Source: CAZQFV01 sp964592645 (GTDB lineage Bacteria; Chloroflexota; Chloroflexia; DTKN01). From it: DNA of 64,000 bases. Below the pieces are notes generated by a model. It made no database searches, was not told where the DNA came from, and worked only from the letters and a program-made list of their open reading frames with translations. Location of the stretch: positions 1 through 64,000 of the forward strand of contig CAZQFV010000006.1 in NCBI GenBank assembly GCA_964592645.1, read 5' to 3'. Made by a program: the position numbers and the translations under genes. Of the stretch, positions 56,450 to 64,000 are shown in pieces (positions within the stretch are counted from its first letter, which is position 1; each line of letters starts with the position of its first letter).

Positions 56450-58067
56450 CCTGGAGCTCCAAGAAGGCCGGGAACAGGTCCAGGAGCAGGCCGGCCGGCT
56501 GCGCTGGCTGATCATGCTGCGCTTCGTAGCCGTTCTCGGCATCGCCGCCTCCGACTTTGCCACCCAGGCCGTGGGGTACACCCGTTCGGGGCAGGGCATC
56601 GTGCCCTGGCTGGTGGTCCCCTTTACCCTGGGCTATAACCTGGTCTTCTGGCTGTGGCTGCACCTGCTGAGCCGGTCCACGGGGGCCTGGCGGGCGCAGC
56701 GCCATTTGCGCTGGCAACTCTTCCTGCAGTCCCTCTGCGACATCCTGGCCCTGAACTTGCTGGTCTATACCAACGGCGGGATCGAGTACCCGCTCTTCTA
56801 TATCCCGGTGATCGCCCTCCTGTTGACCGGCCTGATTCTGCCACGGGGGGCGGTCTTTATCCAGGCCAACCTGGGGGCGCTGCTCTTTGGGCTGATGGCC
56901 ATCGGCGAGTGCCTGGGGTGGCTCCCGCACACCTTTTTCCTGACCCCGGAGTACCGCCACGGGCTGTACCAGGACTGGCGCGCCGCGCTCGGCACCAGTC
57001 TCTCCCTAGCCGGCATCCTGAACGTGGCCGCCTTCCTGGTATCCAGCGTGGGCCGGCGGCTGAGGCAGGCCGAGGGACGCGCCCGCGGCCTGTTGGCCGG
57101 CCTGCGCCAGCAAGTGCAGGCCGCCGCCGGGCACCTGTCGCACTCTGCCGAGAGCCTGCGGGGAGGCGCGGAAGGAGTGAGCCTTGTCGCCGGGCAACTG
57201 GCAGCGACGGTCCAGCAGATCGCCCAGGGCGCAGGGGAACAGGCCGGCCAACTGGAGCGGCTGTTGGGCAACCTGGGGCACATGGCCGACACGGCCCGCC
57301 GGGTGGCGGAGGGGGCCGAGGAGAGCCACGCCGCGACGCTGGAGTCGGTGAGCGAGGCCGATCGCGGCCGGCAGGCGGCGGAGGAGGCCGCGGCCCGCAT
57401 GGAGGAGATCGCCCGCGTCTTTGCCCTGGCGGGAGACTCGCTGGCCGCGCTGGCCGCGCGCTCGGAGGAGATCGGCGAGGTGGCCCTGGCCATCGATCGG
57501 TTCGCCGAGCGCACCGACCTGCTGGCGCTGAACGCCGGCATCGAGGCCGCGCGGGCCGGCGAGCACGGCCGCGGTTTCGCCGTGGTGGCCGGGGAGGTCA
57601 AGAAGCTGGCGGCCAACTCCTCGGCCTCGGCGGCGCGGGTGGGGGAAATGGTGGCCCAGGTGCGGGCCGGGATCGCCGAGGTGGTGAGTGCCGTGCAGGC
57701 GGGGATGGAGCGGGTGCGGGAAGGGGAGGCCGGCATCGGTGTGCTGCGGCAGGTGGTGGAAAGGATGGCAGAGGTGATTCGGCGGACGGATGGGCTGGTG
57801 GGGACGATGGAGCACCTGGCGCGGCAGCAGATGGAGGCGCAACGGGAGATGGTGATGACGGCCGGGGAGATTGCCAGCGGCGCCGAGGAGACGGCGGCGG
57901 GGGCGGAAGAGGCGGCGGCGGCGGTGGAAGAGCAGGTGGCCTCGTTTGGCGAATTTGGACACGCGGTGCAGGAGCTGGCCGATCTGGCGGCGCGCCTGGA
58001 CCAGGCGGTGGCCGGCCTTTCGAGCTCGGCTGCCAACGCGGGGCCCCTCATCCGCCGCGGCCGGTAG
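56436..58067 (+). CDS. Methyl-accepting chemotaxis protein 2 (six-TM sensor)
   Basis: 543 residues from ATG 56436 (AAAAGGAG upstream; starts 14 bp inside the previous gene). The N-terminal half has about six TM helices (RWLIMLRFVAVLGIAASDFA, LALNLLVYTNGGIEYPLFYI, AAFLVSSVG) in place of a periplasmic domain, as in some RegB-like sensor kinases. No HAMP follows. The MCP hairpin has DRFAERTDLLALNAGIEAAR and GFAVVAGEVKKLAANSSASA. The sensor probably responds to membrane state or redox signals, which is inference from the topology. The second MCP position suggests joint control of the same CheA. Confidence 0.9.
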   Translation: MSNASLELQEGREQVQEQAGRLRWLIMLRFVAVLGIAASDFATQAVGYTRSGQGIVPWLVVPFTLGYNLVFWLWLHLLSRSTGAWRAQRHLRWQLFLQSLCDILALNLLVYTNGGIEYPLFYIPVIALLLTGLILPRGAVFIQANLGALLFGLMAIGECLGWLPHTFFLTPEYRHGLYQDWRAALGTSLSLAGILNVAAFLVSSVGRRLRQAEGRARGLLAGLRQQVQAAAGHLSHSAESLRGGAEGVSLVAGQLAATVQQIAQGAGEQAGQLERLLGNLGHMADTARRVAEGAEESHAATLESVSEADRGRQAAEEAAARMEEIARVFALAGDSLAALAARSEEIGEVALAIDRFAERTDLLALNAGIEAARAGEHGRGFAVVAGEVKKLAANSSASAARVGEMVAQVRAGIAEVVSAVQAGMERVREGEAGIGVLRQVVERMAEVIRRTDGLVGTMEHLARQQMEAQREMVMTAGEIASGAEETAAGAEEAAAAVEEQVASFGEFGHAVQELADLAARLDQAVAGLSSSAANAGPLIRRGR

Positions 58068-58094
58068 AGCGCGCCCCGGCGACAGGAGTGAAGG

Positions 58095-60083
58095 ATGGGC
58101 AAGAAACCTGCTTGGCGGAGAGGTGGTTCGCCCCGGCAAGGCGGGCCAAACGAGACGGCCCTTTCGCCCCTCCTGGCGATCGGCCAGGTTGTGGCCGCCG
58201 GCCTGGAGCTGGAAGAGGTGCTGGCCGCGGTCCACACGCAGGTCAACCGCATCTTTGACGCCAGCAACTTTTACATCGCCCTCTACGACGAGAAGAGCGA
58301 CGAGTGGTCGTTCGCCTATCACCTGGAGCATGGGGAGCGCCAGCCGGTGACGCGCGGCCGGATGGGGGCCGGCCTCACCGGCTACATCATCCGCGAGCGC
58401 CGGCCGCTGCTGCTGCGCAACAGCCGGCAGAGCAAGGAGTTCTGCCGGCGCGAAGGGGTCCAGGTTGTCGGCGAACCGGCCCGCTCCTGGATGGGCGTCC
58501 CGCTCCTTGCCACCGATCAGTTGGTCGGCGTGATGACGGTGCAGAGCTATGCCCAGGAGAACCTCTACCGCGAGTCCGACCTGGACCTCTTTACCACCAT
58601 CGCCGCCCAGGTGGCGGTGGCCGTCCGCAACGCCCGCCTCTACCAGGAGGCCCGCCGCCGCGCCGAGGAGACGGCCCTGCTGCACGAGATCAGCCACACA
58701 CTGAGCGCCACGGTGGGGCTGCGGGAGACGCTGGAGGCCCTGATCCGCGGCCTGCAGCGGCTCATCCCCCACGACGGCGGCGAGGTCTGCCTGTACGACG
58801 CCGAACGCAACCTCTTCACCAGCGAGGCCTCCCTGGGCAAGATGATCCAGGTGGCCTCGGCGTCCACCTATGCGGCCGACGAGGGCTATACCGGCTGGCT
58901 GGGCCAACAGCGCCGGCCGCTGCTGATCGACGACTGCGCGGCCTTTAGCGAGGTGCGCCCCAAGCGCGAAGAGGCCCTGGCCAGCGGCCGCCTGCGTTCC
59001 TACCTGGGCGTGCCCATGCTCATGGGCGATCGGCTGGTCGGCACCGTCGAGCTGGTAAGCGAGGTGCCGCAGGCCTTTGACCTGGACCACCAGCGCCTGC
59101 TGACCACCGTGGCCAACCAGGCCGCGGCGGCGGTGGAGCGGGCGCGCCTCTTCGAAGAGCTCAACCAGCGGCTGCAGGAGGCCCGCCTGCTGTTCGAGGT
59201 GTCCCGGAACGTCCTGGGGACGGATACCCTGGAACAGACGCTGGAAAGGGTCATCCAGGCATGTGTGGAGGCCGTTCCGGCGGCCGAGAAGGGCTCGCTG
59301 CACCTGCTCGACGAGGCCACGCAGACATTGTCGATCCGCGCGGCGGTCGGCTACAGCCCGCAGGTCATCCGCACGGTGCGCCTCAGGGTCGGCCAGGGCC
59401 ATGCCGGCCGGGCCGTGGAGACGGGACAGCCAATGGTCGTCGACGATACCCGCACCGAACAGACGGCTTATCGCACCGGCCTGGCCGAGGTCGAAGAGAT
59501 CCGCTCCCTGGCCTGCGTTCCGCTGCGTGTGCAGGAGCGGACCATCGGGGTGATCGCCGTGGACAACTTGCACACGCCGGGGGCCTTTCGCCAGCACGAC
59601 CTGGAGGTTCTCGGCGCGCTGGCCGGCCAGGCGGCGGTGGCCATCGAGCGGGCCCGCCTCTACGAGCAGCTCCGCCTACAAGTGGAGCGGCTGGGCCAAC
59701 TTGCCGAGCAGGTCCTCCAGGCCAGCAGCCAGACCCAGGGGCTGGTGCACTCCTCCGCCGCGGCCATCGCCATGCTGGAGGAGCGTTCCCGGTCGATCGG
59801 CCAGGTGGTGGGCCAGGTGGAGGGCTTTGCCGAGCAGACCGACCTGTTGGCCCTCAACGCCACGATCGAGGCGGCCCGTGCCGGGGAACATGGGCAGGGC
59901 TTTGCCGTGGTCGCCGAGGAGGTGCGGCGCCTGGCCGAGTCCTCGGCGCAGGCGGCCGGGGAGATCGCCGACCTGAGCCAGCAGATTATTGCCGGCACCC
60001 GCCAGGCCGTCCAACAGATGGAGCAGGTGCGCCAGGCGGTGGAGCACACGACACGGCTGGCCCAACAGGTGGCCCATTCTTGA
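58095..60083 (+). CDS. Methyl-accepting chemotaxis protein 3 (soluble, GAF domains)
   Basis: 662 residues, ATG 58095 with AGGAGTGAAGG. No TM helix. Three GAF domains are visible at about 25–185, 195–350 and 365–520. They show repeated features such as SWMGVPLLATDQLVGVMTVQ, SYLGVPMLMGDRLVGTVELV and SLACVPLRVQERTIGVIAVD. A short coiled coil and an MCP hairpin follow: EGFAEQTDLLALNATIEAAR, then GFAVVAEEVRRLAESSAQAA. It is a cytosolic receptor. GAF domains often bind cyclic nucleotides or small molecules, so coupling to the nearby cAMP island is possible but not shown. Confidence 0.92.
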   Translation: MGKKPAWRRGGSPRQGGPNETALSPLLAIGQVVAAGLELEEVLAAVHTQVNRIFDASNFYIALYDEKSDEWSFAYHLEHGERQPVTRGRMGAGLTGYIIRERRPLLLRNSRQSKEFCRREGVQVVGEPARSWMGVPLLATDQLVGVMTVQSYAQENLYRESDLDLFTTIAAQVAVAVRNARLYQEARRRAEETALLHEISHTLSATVGLRETLEALIRGLQRLIPHDGGEVCLYDAERNLFTSEASLGKMIQVASASTYAADEGYTGWLGQQRRPLLIDDCAAFSEVRPKREEALASGRLRSYLGVPMLMGDRLVGTVELVSEVPQAFDLDHQRLLTTVANQAAAAVERARLFEELNQRLQEARLLFEVSRNVLGTDTLEQTLERVIQACVEAVPAAEKGSLHLLDEATQTLSIRAAVGYSPQVIRTVRLRVGQGHAGRAVETGQPMVVDDTRTEQTAYRTGLAEVEEIRSLACVPLRVQERTIGVIAVDNLHTPGAFRQHDLEVLGALAGQAAVAIERARLYEQLRLQVERLGQLAEQVLQASSQTQGLVHSSAAAIAMLEERSRSIGQVVGQVEGFAEQTDLLALNATIEAARAGEHGQGFAVVAEEVRRLAESSAQAAGEIADLSQQIIAGTRQAVQQMEQVRQAVEHTTRLAQQVAHS

Positions 60084-60111
60084 GGGGCCGGACGCCGTAC
60101 AGGAGCGTTCG

Positions 60112-60618
60112 ATGACCGAACATCAGAAACGGACCCGTATCCAGTTGATTGTCTTTCGCCTCGGATCGGCCGAGTTCGCCGTGCCCATCGAGCAGGTCTG
60201 GCGGGTCGAGCCGCTGGCCGAACACACGGTCACCTGGGTGCCCCGCGCTCCGAGCTTCCTGGAAGGGGTGTGCAACGTCCGCGGACAGGTGATCCCGGTG
60301 CTGGACCTGAAGAAGCGCCTGGGGATACCGGCAGAGGAGCGGACGGCCCGGGCCCGCGTGTTGATCGTCGAAATGGAGGACCAGCGCGTGGGCCTGATCG
60401 TGGACGCGGTGAGCGACATCCTGTGGTTTCCTACCGACCAGATCGAGCCGCCGCCGCCCATGGTGGCGCACATCAGTGGGGTCTTTGTCCAGGGAGTCGG
60501 CAAGGAGGAGGGCCGGCTGTTGATCGTCCTGGACCTGCGGGAGGTGCTCAGCCCGGGGGAACGGACGGAGCTGCGGGAGAGTATGGAACGGGAGGACGTT
60601 GGAACGCTGGAACGTTGA
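60112..60618 (+). CDS. cheW: Chemotaxis coupling protein CheW
   Basis: 168 residues from ATG 60112 (AGGAG upstream; the longer frame overlaps the MCP). CheW beta-barrel pattern: QLIVFRLGSAEFAVPIEQVW, then 'SFLEGVCNVRGQVIPVLDLK', EDQRVGLIVDAVSDILWF and LLIVLDLREVL. It links receptors to CheA. Its last codons (EDVGTLER, stop) lie in a nested inverted repeat at 60598–60645, so its tail may be set by the repeat. Confidence 0.95.
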   Translation: MTEHQKRTRIQLIVFRLGSAEFAVPIEQVWRVEPLAEHTVTWVPRAPSFLEGVCNVRGQVIPVLDLKKRLGIPAEERTARARVLIVEMEDQRVGLIVDAVSDILWFPTDQIEPPPPMVAHISGVFVQGVGKEEGRLLIVLDLREVLSPGERTELRESMEREDVGTLER

Positions 60619-60645
60619 GGCGTTCGGACGTTCCGACATTCCAAC
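60598..60645. repeat. Nested inverted repeat (GTTGGAA…GGAACGT…ACGTTCC…TTCCAAC)
   Basis: Outer arms 60598–60604 / 60639–60645 and inner arms 60609–60615 / 60628–60634. It is related to the repeat at 17755–17784. It covers the cheW stop and the gap before cheY. It could form a hairpin in the operon mRNA. Confidence 0.6.
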
Positions 60646-60673
60646 GCGGAAGTGTGGAAACGAGGCCACGATT

Positions 60674-61072
60674 ATGGCAATCCGTATCCTGCTGGTGGAC
60701 GATACGACCTTTATGCGGCGCATGCTGCGCGATATCCTGATCCATGGCGGGTGCGAGGTAGCGGGCGAGGCGCACAACGGGATCGAGGCGATCGAACAGT
60801 ACCGCCGGACGCGCCCGGACCTGGTGGTGATGGACATCACCATGCCCGAGATGGACGGCATCGCCGCGGCGCGTGAGATCCTCCGCCTGGATGCCGACGC
60901 GCGCATCATCATGTGCAGCGCCCTCGGCCAAGACGAGCCGATCGTCGAGGCCCTGGAGGCGGGAGCGAGCGACTTTGTGCTGAAGCCGTTCCTGCCGGAA
61001 AAGGTGTTGGAGGCGGTGCGGAAGGTACGGGAGATGTTGGCCGGAGAATCGGACACAAATGAACGTAGATGA
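60674..61072 (+). CDS. cheY: CheY-type response regulator
   Basis: 132 residues from ATG 60674 (GAGG upstream; the frame start at 60599 lies in the repeat). It is a single receiver domain with DD near the start (LLVDDTTFMRR), phospho-Asp in LVVMDITMPEMDG, the Thr/Ser switch position in IMCSALGQ and LKPF with the conserved Lys. No output domain. The VDDTTFMRRMLRDIL start is typical of CheY proteins. Probably the motor or pilus-side regulator. Confidence 0.94.
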   Translation: MAIRILLVDDTTFMRRMLRDILIHGGCEVAGEAHNGIEAIEQYRRTRPDLVVMDITMPEMDGIAAAREILRLDADARIIMCSALGQDEPIVEALEAGASDFVLKPFLPEKVLEAVRKVREMLAGESDTNERR

Positions 61073-61074
61073 AC

Positions 61075-61146
61075 AGATGGGCACGGATAAAGAATAACGT
61101 TTTGACTCTCCAAATCTGTATATCTGTGTCATCTGTGTCCCCATCT
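61075..61146. repeat. Imperfect inverted repeat between cheY and cheB
   Basis: AGATGGGCACGGAT (61075–61088) is an approximate reverse complement of ATCTGTGTCCCCATCT (61131–61146). The spacer includes the direct repeats ATCTGTGTC. It fills most of the 108-bp gap and looks like a non-coding dispersed element. Confidence 0.45.
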
Positions 61147-61180
61147 TGTGCGGGCAGTGAAAGTTGTAAGGAGTAAACCC

Positions 61181-62251
61181 ATGCGCCTACGTGTCCTCGT
61201 CGTCGATGACTCCAAGCTGATGCGCCGGCTGATCCGGGACACGCTGACCTCGGACCCGAGCATCGAGGTGGTGGACGAGGCCCCCGACGGGCCGACGGCC
61301 ATCCAACTGATCCACAAGCTGCGCCCGGACGTGGTTACGCTGGACGTGGAGATGCCCGGGATGACGGGGCTGGAGGTCCTGGGCTATGTGATGAGCGAGA
61401 TCCCCACCCCGACCGTCATCCTCACCGGGCTGCGCGACCCCGGCCTGGCCCTGCGCGCCCTGGCCCTGGGAGCCGTGGACTTTATGCGCAAGCCGTCGGG
61501 GACGATCTCGGTGGACATGTACAAGGTGCGCGAGGAGCTGATCCAAAAGGTCAAGGCCGCGCCGCTGGCCAACCTGCGGCAACTGCGCAAGCAGGCCGAG
61601 GCGACGGCCGCGGCGCCCGAGGTCCAGGCCCCGCCGCCGGCCGCGGCTCCGGCTCCGGATGGCGCGGCGGCACCACGCTGGGCGGTGGTCGTGGGCGCGT
61701 CCACCGGGGGGCCGCCGGCCCTGGAGCGGCTGTTGGGGACGCTCTCATCAGAGCCGCCGGCCGGCCTGCTGGTTGTGCAGCACATGCCGGCCGGATTCAC
61801 CCGCTCGCTGGCCCAGCGCCTGAACGAGCGCTCGGCGCTACATGTGGTCGAGGCCGAGGAAGGCGTCCCCTTTCACGCCGGCTGGGCCTACATCGCCCCC
61901 GGGGGGCACCACCTGGTGCTGCAGCCCGGGGAAGCGCCGGGGAGCATGGTGATGCACCTGGACGATTCCCCGCCGCGGGGCACCCTGCGGCCGGCCGCCG
62001 ACGTGACCATGGCCGCGGCCGCCGGGCTCTACGGCCCGCGCACGCTGGGCGTCCTCCTCACCGGCATCGGCAACGACGGGCTGGAGGGGTTCAGGGCGAT
62101 CCGCCAGGCCGGCGGACGGACCATCGCCCAGGACCGCCAGACCAGCCTGATCTATGGCATGCCGCGCGCCGTCGCCGAGCAGGGCCTGGCCGACGAAATC
62201 GTCCCGCTGGACCAGGTCGCCGCGGCCATCGAGCGCATCGTCGCGGAGTAA
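61181..62251 (+). CDS. cheB: Chemotaxis methylesterase/glutamine deamidase CheB
   Basis: 356 residues from ATG 61181 (TAAGGAG upstream). The receiver domain (about 1–120) has VVDDSKLMRRLIRDTL, VTLDVEMPGMTG and a Lys in FMRKPSG. An Ala/Pro linker follows, then the methylesterase domain with the catalytic triad in VVGASTGGPPALERLL (Ser), LLVVQHMPAGFTRSLA (His) and LLTGIGNDGLEGFRAI (Asp). It removes methyl groups from MCPs when phosphorylated by CheA. It pairs with CheR at the other end of the operon. Confidence 0.96.
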   Translation: MRLRVLVVDDSKLMRRLIRDTLTSDPSIEVVDEAPDGPTAIQLIHKLRPDVVTLDVEMPGMTGLEVLGYVMSEIPTPTVILTGLRDPGLALRALALGAVDFMRKPSGTISVDMYKVREELIQKVKAAPLANLRQLRKQAEATAAAPEVQAPPPAAAPAPDGAAAPRWAVVVGASTGGPPALERLLGTLSSEPPAGLLVVQHMPAGFTRSLAQRLNERSALHVVEAEEGVPFHAGWAYIAPGGHHLVLQPGEAPGSMVMHLDDSPPRGTLRPAADVTMAAAAGLYGPRTLGVLLTGIGNDGLEGFRAIRQAGGRTIAQDRQTSLIYGMPRAVAEQGLADEIVPLDQVAAAIERIVAE

Positions 62252-62313
62252 AGGAGTTGGCCCGTTCTAACGCTTCCCCGCGGATCTTGGGGCTCTGCCA
62301 AGGGTGAGAAGCC

Positions 62314-64000
62314 GTGGAGATCTCCCAGTATCTAGATCTGTTCGTCGCCGAGGCCCAGGACCACCTCCAGGAAATGAACCAGGCGCTTCTGGCCCTGGAG
62401 GAAGAGCCGGACAACCTGGTCCACCTGGAGGCCTTCTTTCGGGCCGCGCACACCCTCAAGGGCATGTCGGCGGCGCTCGGCCTGGGCCACGTGGCCGGCC
62501 TGGCTCACGAGATGGAGGACGTGCTGGACCTCCTGCGGAAGCGCGAGCGCCGCCTGAACCCCGACCTGGCCACGGTCCTCTTCCGCTGCCTGGACGTCCT
62601 TTCCGGTCAGGTGCGGCGCATCGCGGCGGGCGAGGCGGCCGGCGAGGACACCGCCGAGATGCAGGCCGCGCTGCGGGCCGCGCTGGAGACCCCGGCGGCG
62701 CCGGCCCCTCCCCCCGCGGTCCCGGCCGCGCCGGGGCAGGGCTGGGACCTGCGCGTGGAGATCGCTCCCGATTGCCAACTCAAGGGGCCGCGCGCCTTCC
62801 TGGTGCTGAAAAAGGCCCGGCGGATCGCCCCTCTCCAGGGCAGCGACCCCCCGGAGGCGGCGCTGCGCGCCGGCCGGTACGAGAGCTCCTTCCGCCTCTT
62901 CTTCCCGCCCGAGGCCGCCGCTGCCGAGCTGCAGCGGGCCCTCCTGGCCACGGCCGAGGTGGTGGCGGTCAGCGTTCGGGGGCTCGGGGAAGGGGGCCCG
63001 GTCGGGCCGGCCTCCAGCGCCCCCTCTTCGCCGGCCCGGCGGGAAAAGGCCCAAGCCCCGCCGGCAAAGCCCCCGGCCCGGCCCCTTTCCCCGCCCCCCG
63101 CGCCCGAGAAGCCGGCCCCGCCGGCCGCTGCCGAGGAAGGCGCCGCCGGCGCGCCCACCGCCCCCATGGTGCGCATCAGGGTGAGCCTGCTGGACCGCCT
63201 GCTGGAGGCGGTCGCCGAGCTGGTGATCAACCGCAGCCGCATGGTCCAGGTTGCCCGCCGCCACGCCCTGCCCGACCTGGAGGATGCCGTCGAGGGCTAC
63301 ACCACCACCCTCAACCGCCTGCAGGAAGCGGTGTTGGCCATGCGCATGACCCCCGTGGCCCAGGTGCTGAGCCGCTTCCCGCGCATGGTGCGCGACCTGG
63401 CCCACACGCAGGGCAAAGAGGTGCACTTTGAGATGCAGGGGGCCGAGCTGGAGCTGGACCGCACAATCCTGGACAAGATCGCCGATCCCCTGGTGCACCT
63501 GCTGCGCAACGCCGTGGACCACGGCGTCGAGATGCCCGAGGATCGCCGGCGCCTGGGCAAGCCCCTGCCGGCGCGCATCACGCTGCGCGCCCAGCGCCTG
63601 CAGGACAAGGCCGCCATCGAGGTGCTCGACGACGGGCCCGGCATGGACGCCGAGCGGATCGGCCGGCTGGCGATCGAACGGGGCATCGTCACGCCGCAGG
63701 AGCTGGCCGAGATGGACGAGGCCGCCGTGTTGGAGCTGGTCTGCCGGCCGGGGTTCTCCACCAAGGTCGAGATCAGCGGGGTGTCGGGGCGGGGCGTGGG
63801 CATGGACGTGGTCAAGCGCGCCATGGACGAGGTCGGGGGGACGCTGGTGATCGAGACCGCGCCCGGCCAGGGCACCTGCTTCCGGATGGTCCTGCCGCTG
63901 ACGATGGCCATCCTCACGGCGCTGCTGGTGCAGGCCGACGGCGAGACCTACGCCCTGCCGCTGACCCACGTGATCCGCACGCTGGACGTGCCGGCCGGCG
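62314..64000 (+). CDS. cheA: Chemotaxis histidine kinase CheA (3' cut by window)
   Basis: At least 562 residues from GTG 62314, with GGGTGAGAA upstream. The P1 HPt domain has His46 in FFRAAHTLKGMSAALGLGHV. A P2-like region and a long Pro/Ala linker follow. The P3 dimer helices have VRIRVSLLDRLLEAVAELVI. The P4 kinase domain shows PLVHLLRNAVDHGVEMPEDR, LDDGPGMDAERIG and SGRGVGMDVV. The P5 CheW-like domain begins 'MAILTALLVQADGETYALPL' and is cut at 64000. No extra receiver is visible so far. It is the last chemotaxis gene seen. Flagellar genes are absent here, so the pathway may control pili-based motility or another output. Confidence 0.96.
   Translation, partial: MEISQYLDLFVAEAQDHLQEMNQALLALEEEPDNLVHLEAFFRAAHTLKGMSAALGLGHVAGLAHEMEDVLDLLRKRERRLNPDLATVLFRCLDVLSGQVRRIAAGEAAGEDTAEMQAALRAALETPAAPAPPPAVPAAPGQGWDLRVEIAPDCQLKGPRAFLVLKKARRIAPLQGSDPPEAALRAGRYESSFRLFFPPEAAAAELQRALLATAEVVAVSVRGLGEGGPVGPASSAPSSPARREKAQAPPAKPPARPLSPPPAPEKPAPPAAAEEGAAGAPTAPMVRIRVSLLDRLLEAVAELVINRSRMVQVARRHALPDLEDAVEGYTTTLNRLQEAVLAMRMTPVAQVLSRFPRMVRDLAHTQGKEVHFEMQGAELELDRTILDKIADPLVHLLRNAVDHGVEMPEDRRRLGKPLPARITLRAQRLQDKAAIEVLDDGPGMDAERIGRLAIERGIVTPQELAEMDEAAVLELVCRPGFSTKVEISGVSGRGVGMDVVKRAMDEVGGTLVIETAPGQGTCFRMVLPLTMAILTALLVQADGETYALPLTHVIRTLDVPAG

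Noticed and set aside
61096..61125. TTTTGACT…TATATC as a promoter for cheB
   Set aside because: The two boxes are only about 11 bp apart, and the region is part of an imperfect repeat.
1..64000. tRNA, rRNA, insertion-sequence transposase or phage genes
   Set aside because: None could be recognised by eye on either strand.

Overview
This is a high-GC window of a free-living, regulation-heavy bacterium. I infer a Chloroflexota lineage (Anaerolineae/Caldilineae-like). The reasons are cyclase–STAND–TPR fusion proteins, paired MinD-type ATPases, a large secreted Ig-repeat protease ending in a YLPLIVR-type tail, and frequent GTG/TTG starts. No rRNA, tRNA or ribosomal protein gene is present, so the placement is inference.

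Layout. 1–4.1 kb: tail of a class III cyclase, an NHL-repeat lipoprotein and a hybrid histidine kinase. 4.1–10.2 kb (minus): glycogen/maltodextrin genes, an alpha-glucan phosphorylase and a giant GH13 protein. 10.4–15.5 kb (minus): a gingipain-like (C25) protease with six Ig-like repeats behind a consensus promoter and a structured leader. 15.8–20.5 kb: a RiPP cassette with two PqqD-like proteins, two radical SAM/SPASM enzymes, an HPr-kinase-like P-loop protein, a 64-residue Cys-containing precursor and an S26-type peptidase. Its content resembles the 'SynChlorMet' type of cassette. 20.7–25.7 kb: two large paralogous membrane-anchored surface proteins (one with a GYWKN motif, one with a vWA domain), each followed by a strong terminator.

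26–31.4 kb (minus): an operon bracketed by two MinD paralogues, with a winged-helix protein, a zinc-knuckle protein, an NTT/MFS-like transporter, a SET methyltransferase and a HAMP sensor. 31.6–35.4 kb: an M50 protease with a PqqD-like N-domain, an ECF sigma factor, a PrsW protease and a zinc-finger anti-sigma factor with an NHLP-like C-domain. 35.4–38.6 kb: a LexA-fold protein without HTH, an SMR transporter, a GT4 glycosyltransferase and a lipoprotein. 38.6–52.9 kb: a cAMP island of three cyclase–STAND–TPR giants, two cNMP-binding proteins (one a histidine kinase) and gene debris between them. 53.3 kb to the end: a chemotaxis operon cheR–mcp–mcp–mcp–cheW–cheY–cheB–cheA, with cheA cut by the window end.

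The most interesting non-coding signal is GGAACTT–N17–TA, found with the same spacing upstream of both surface-protein genes and of the anti-sigma gene. This suggests that the local ECF sigma/PrsW/anti-sigma module controls the surface proteins next to the RiPP cassette. Other leads are the NHLP-like domain on the anti-sigma factor, the complementary half-sites in two sAC-like cyclases, and a C-terminal tail shared by a HAMP sensor and a cNMP-binding protein.
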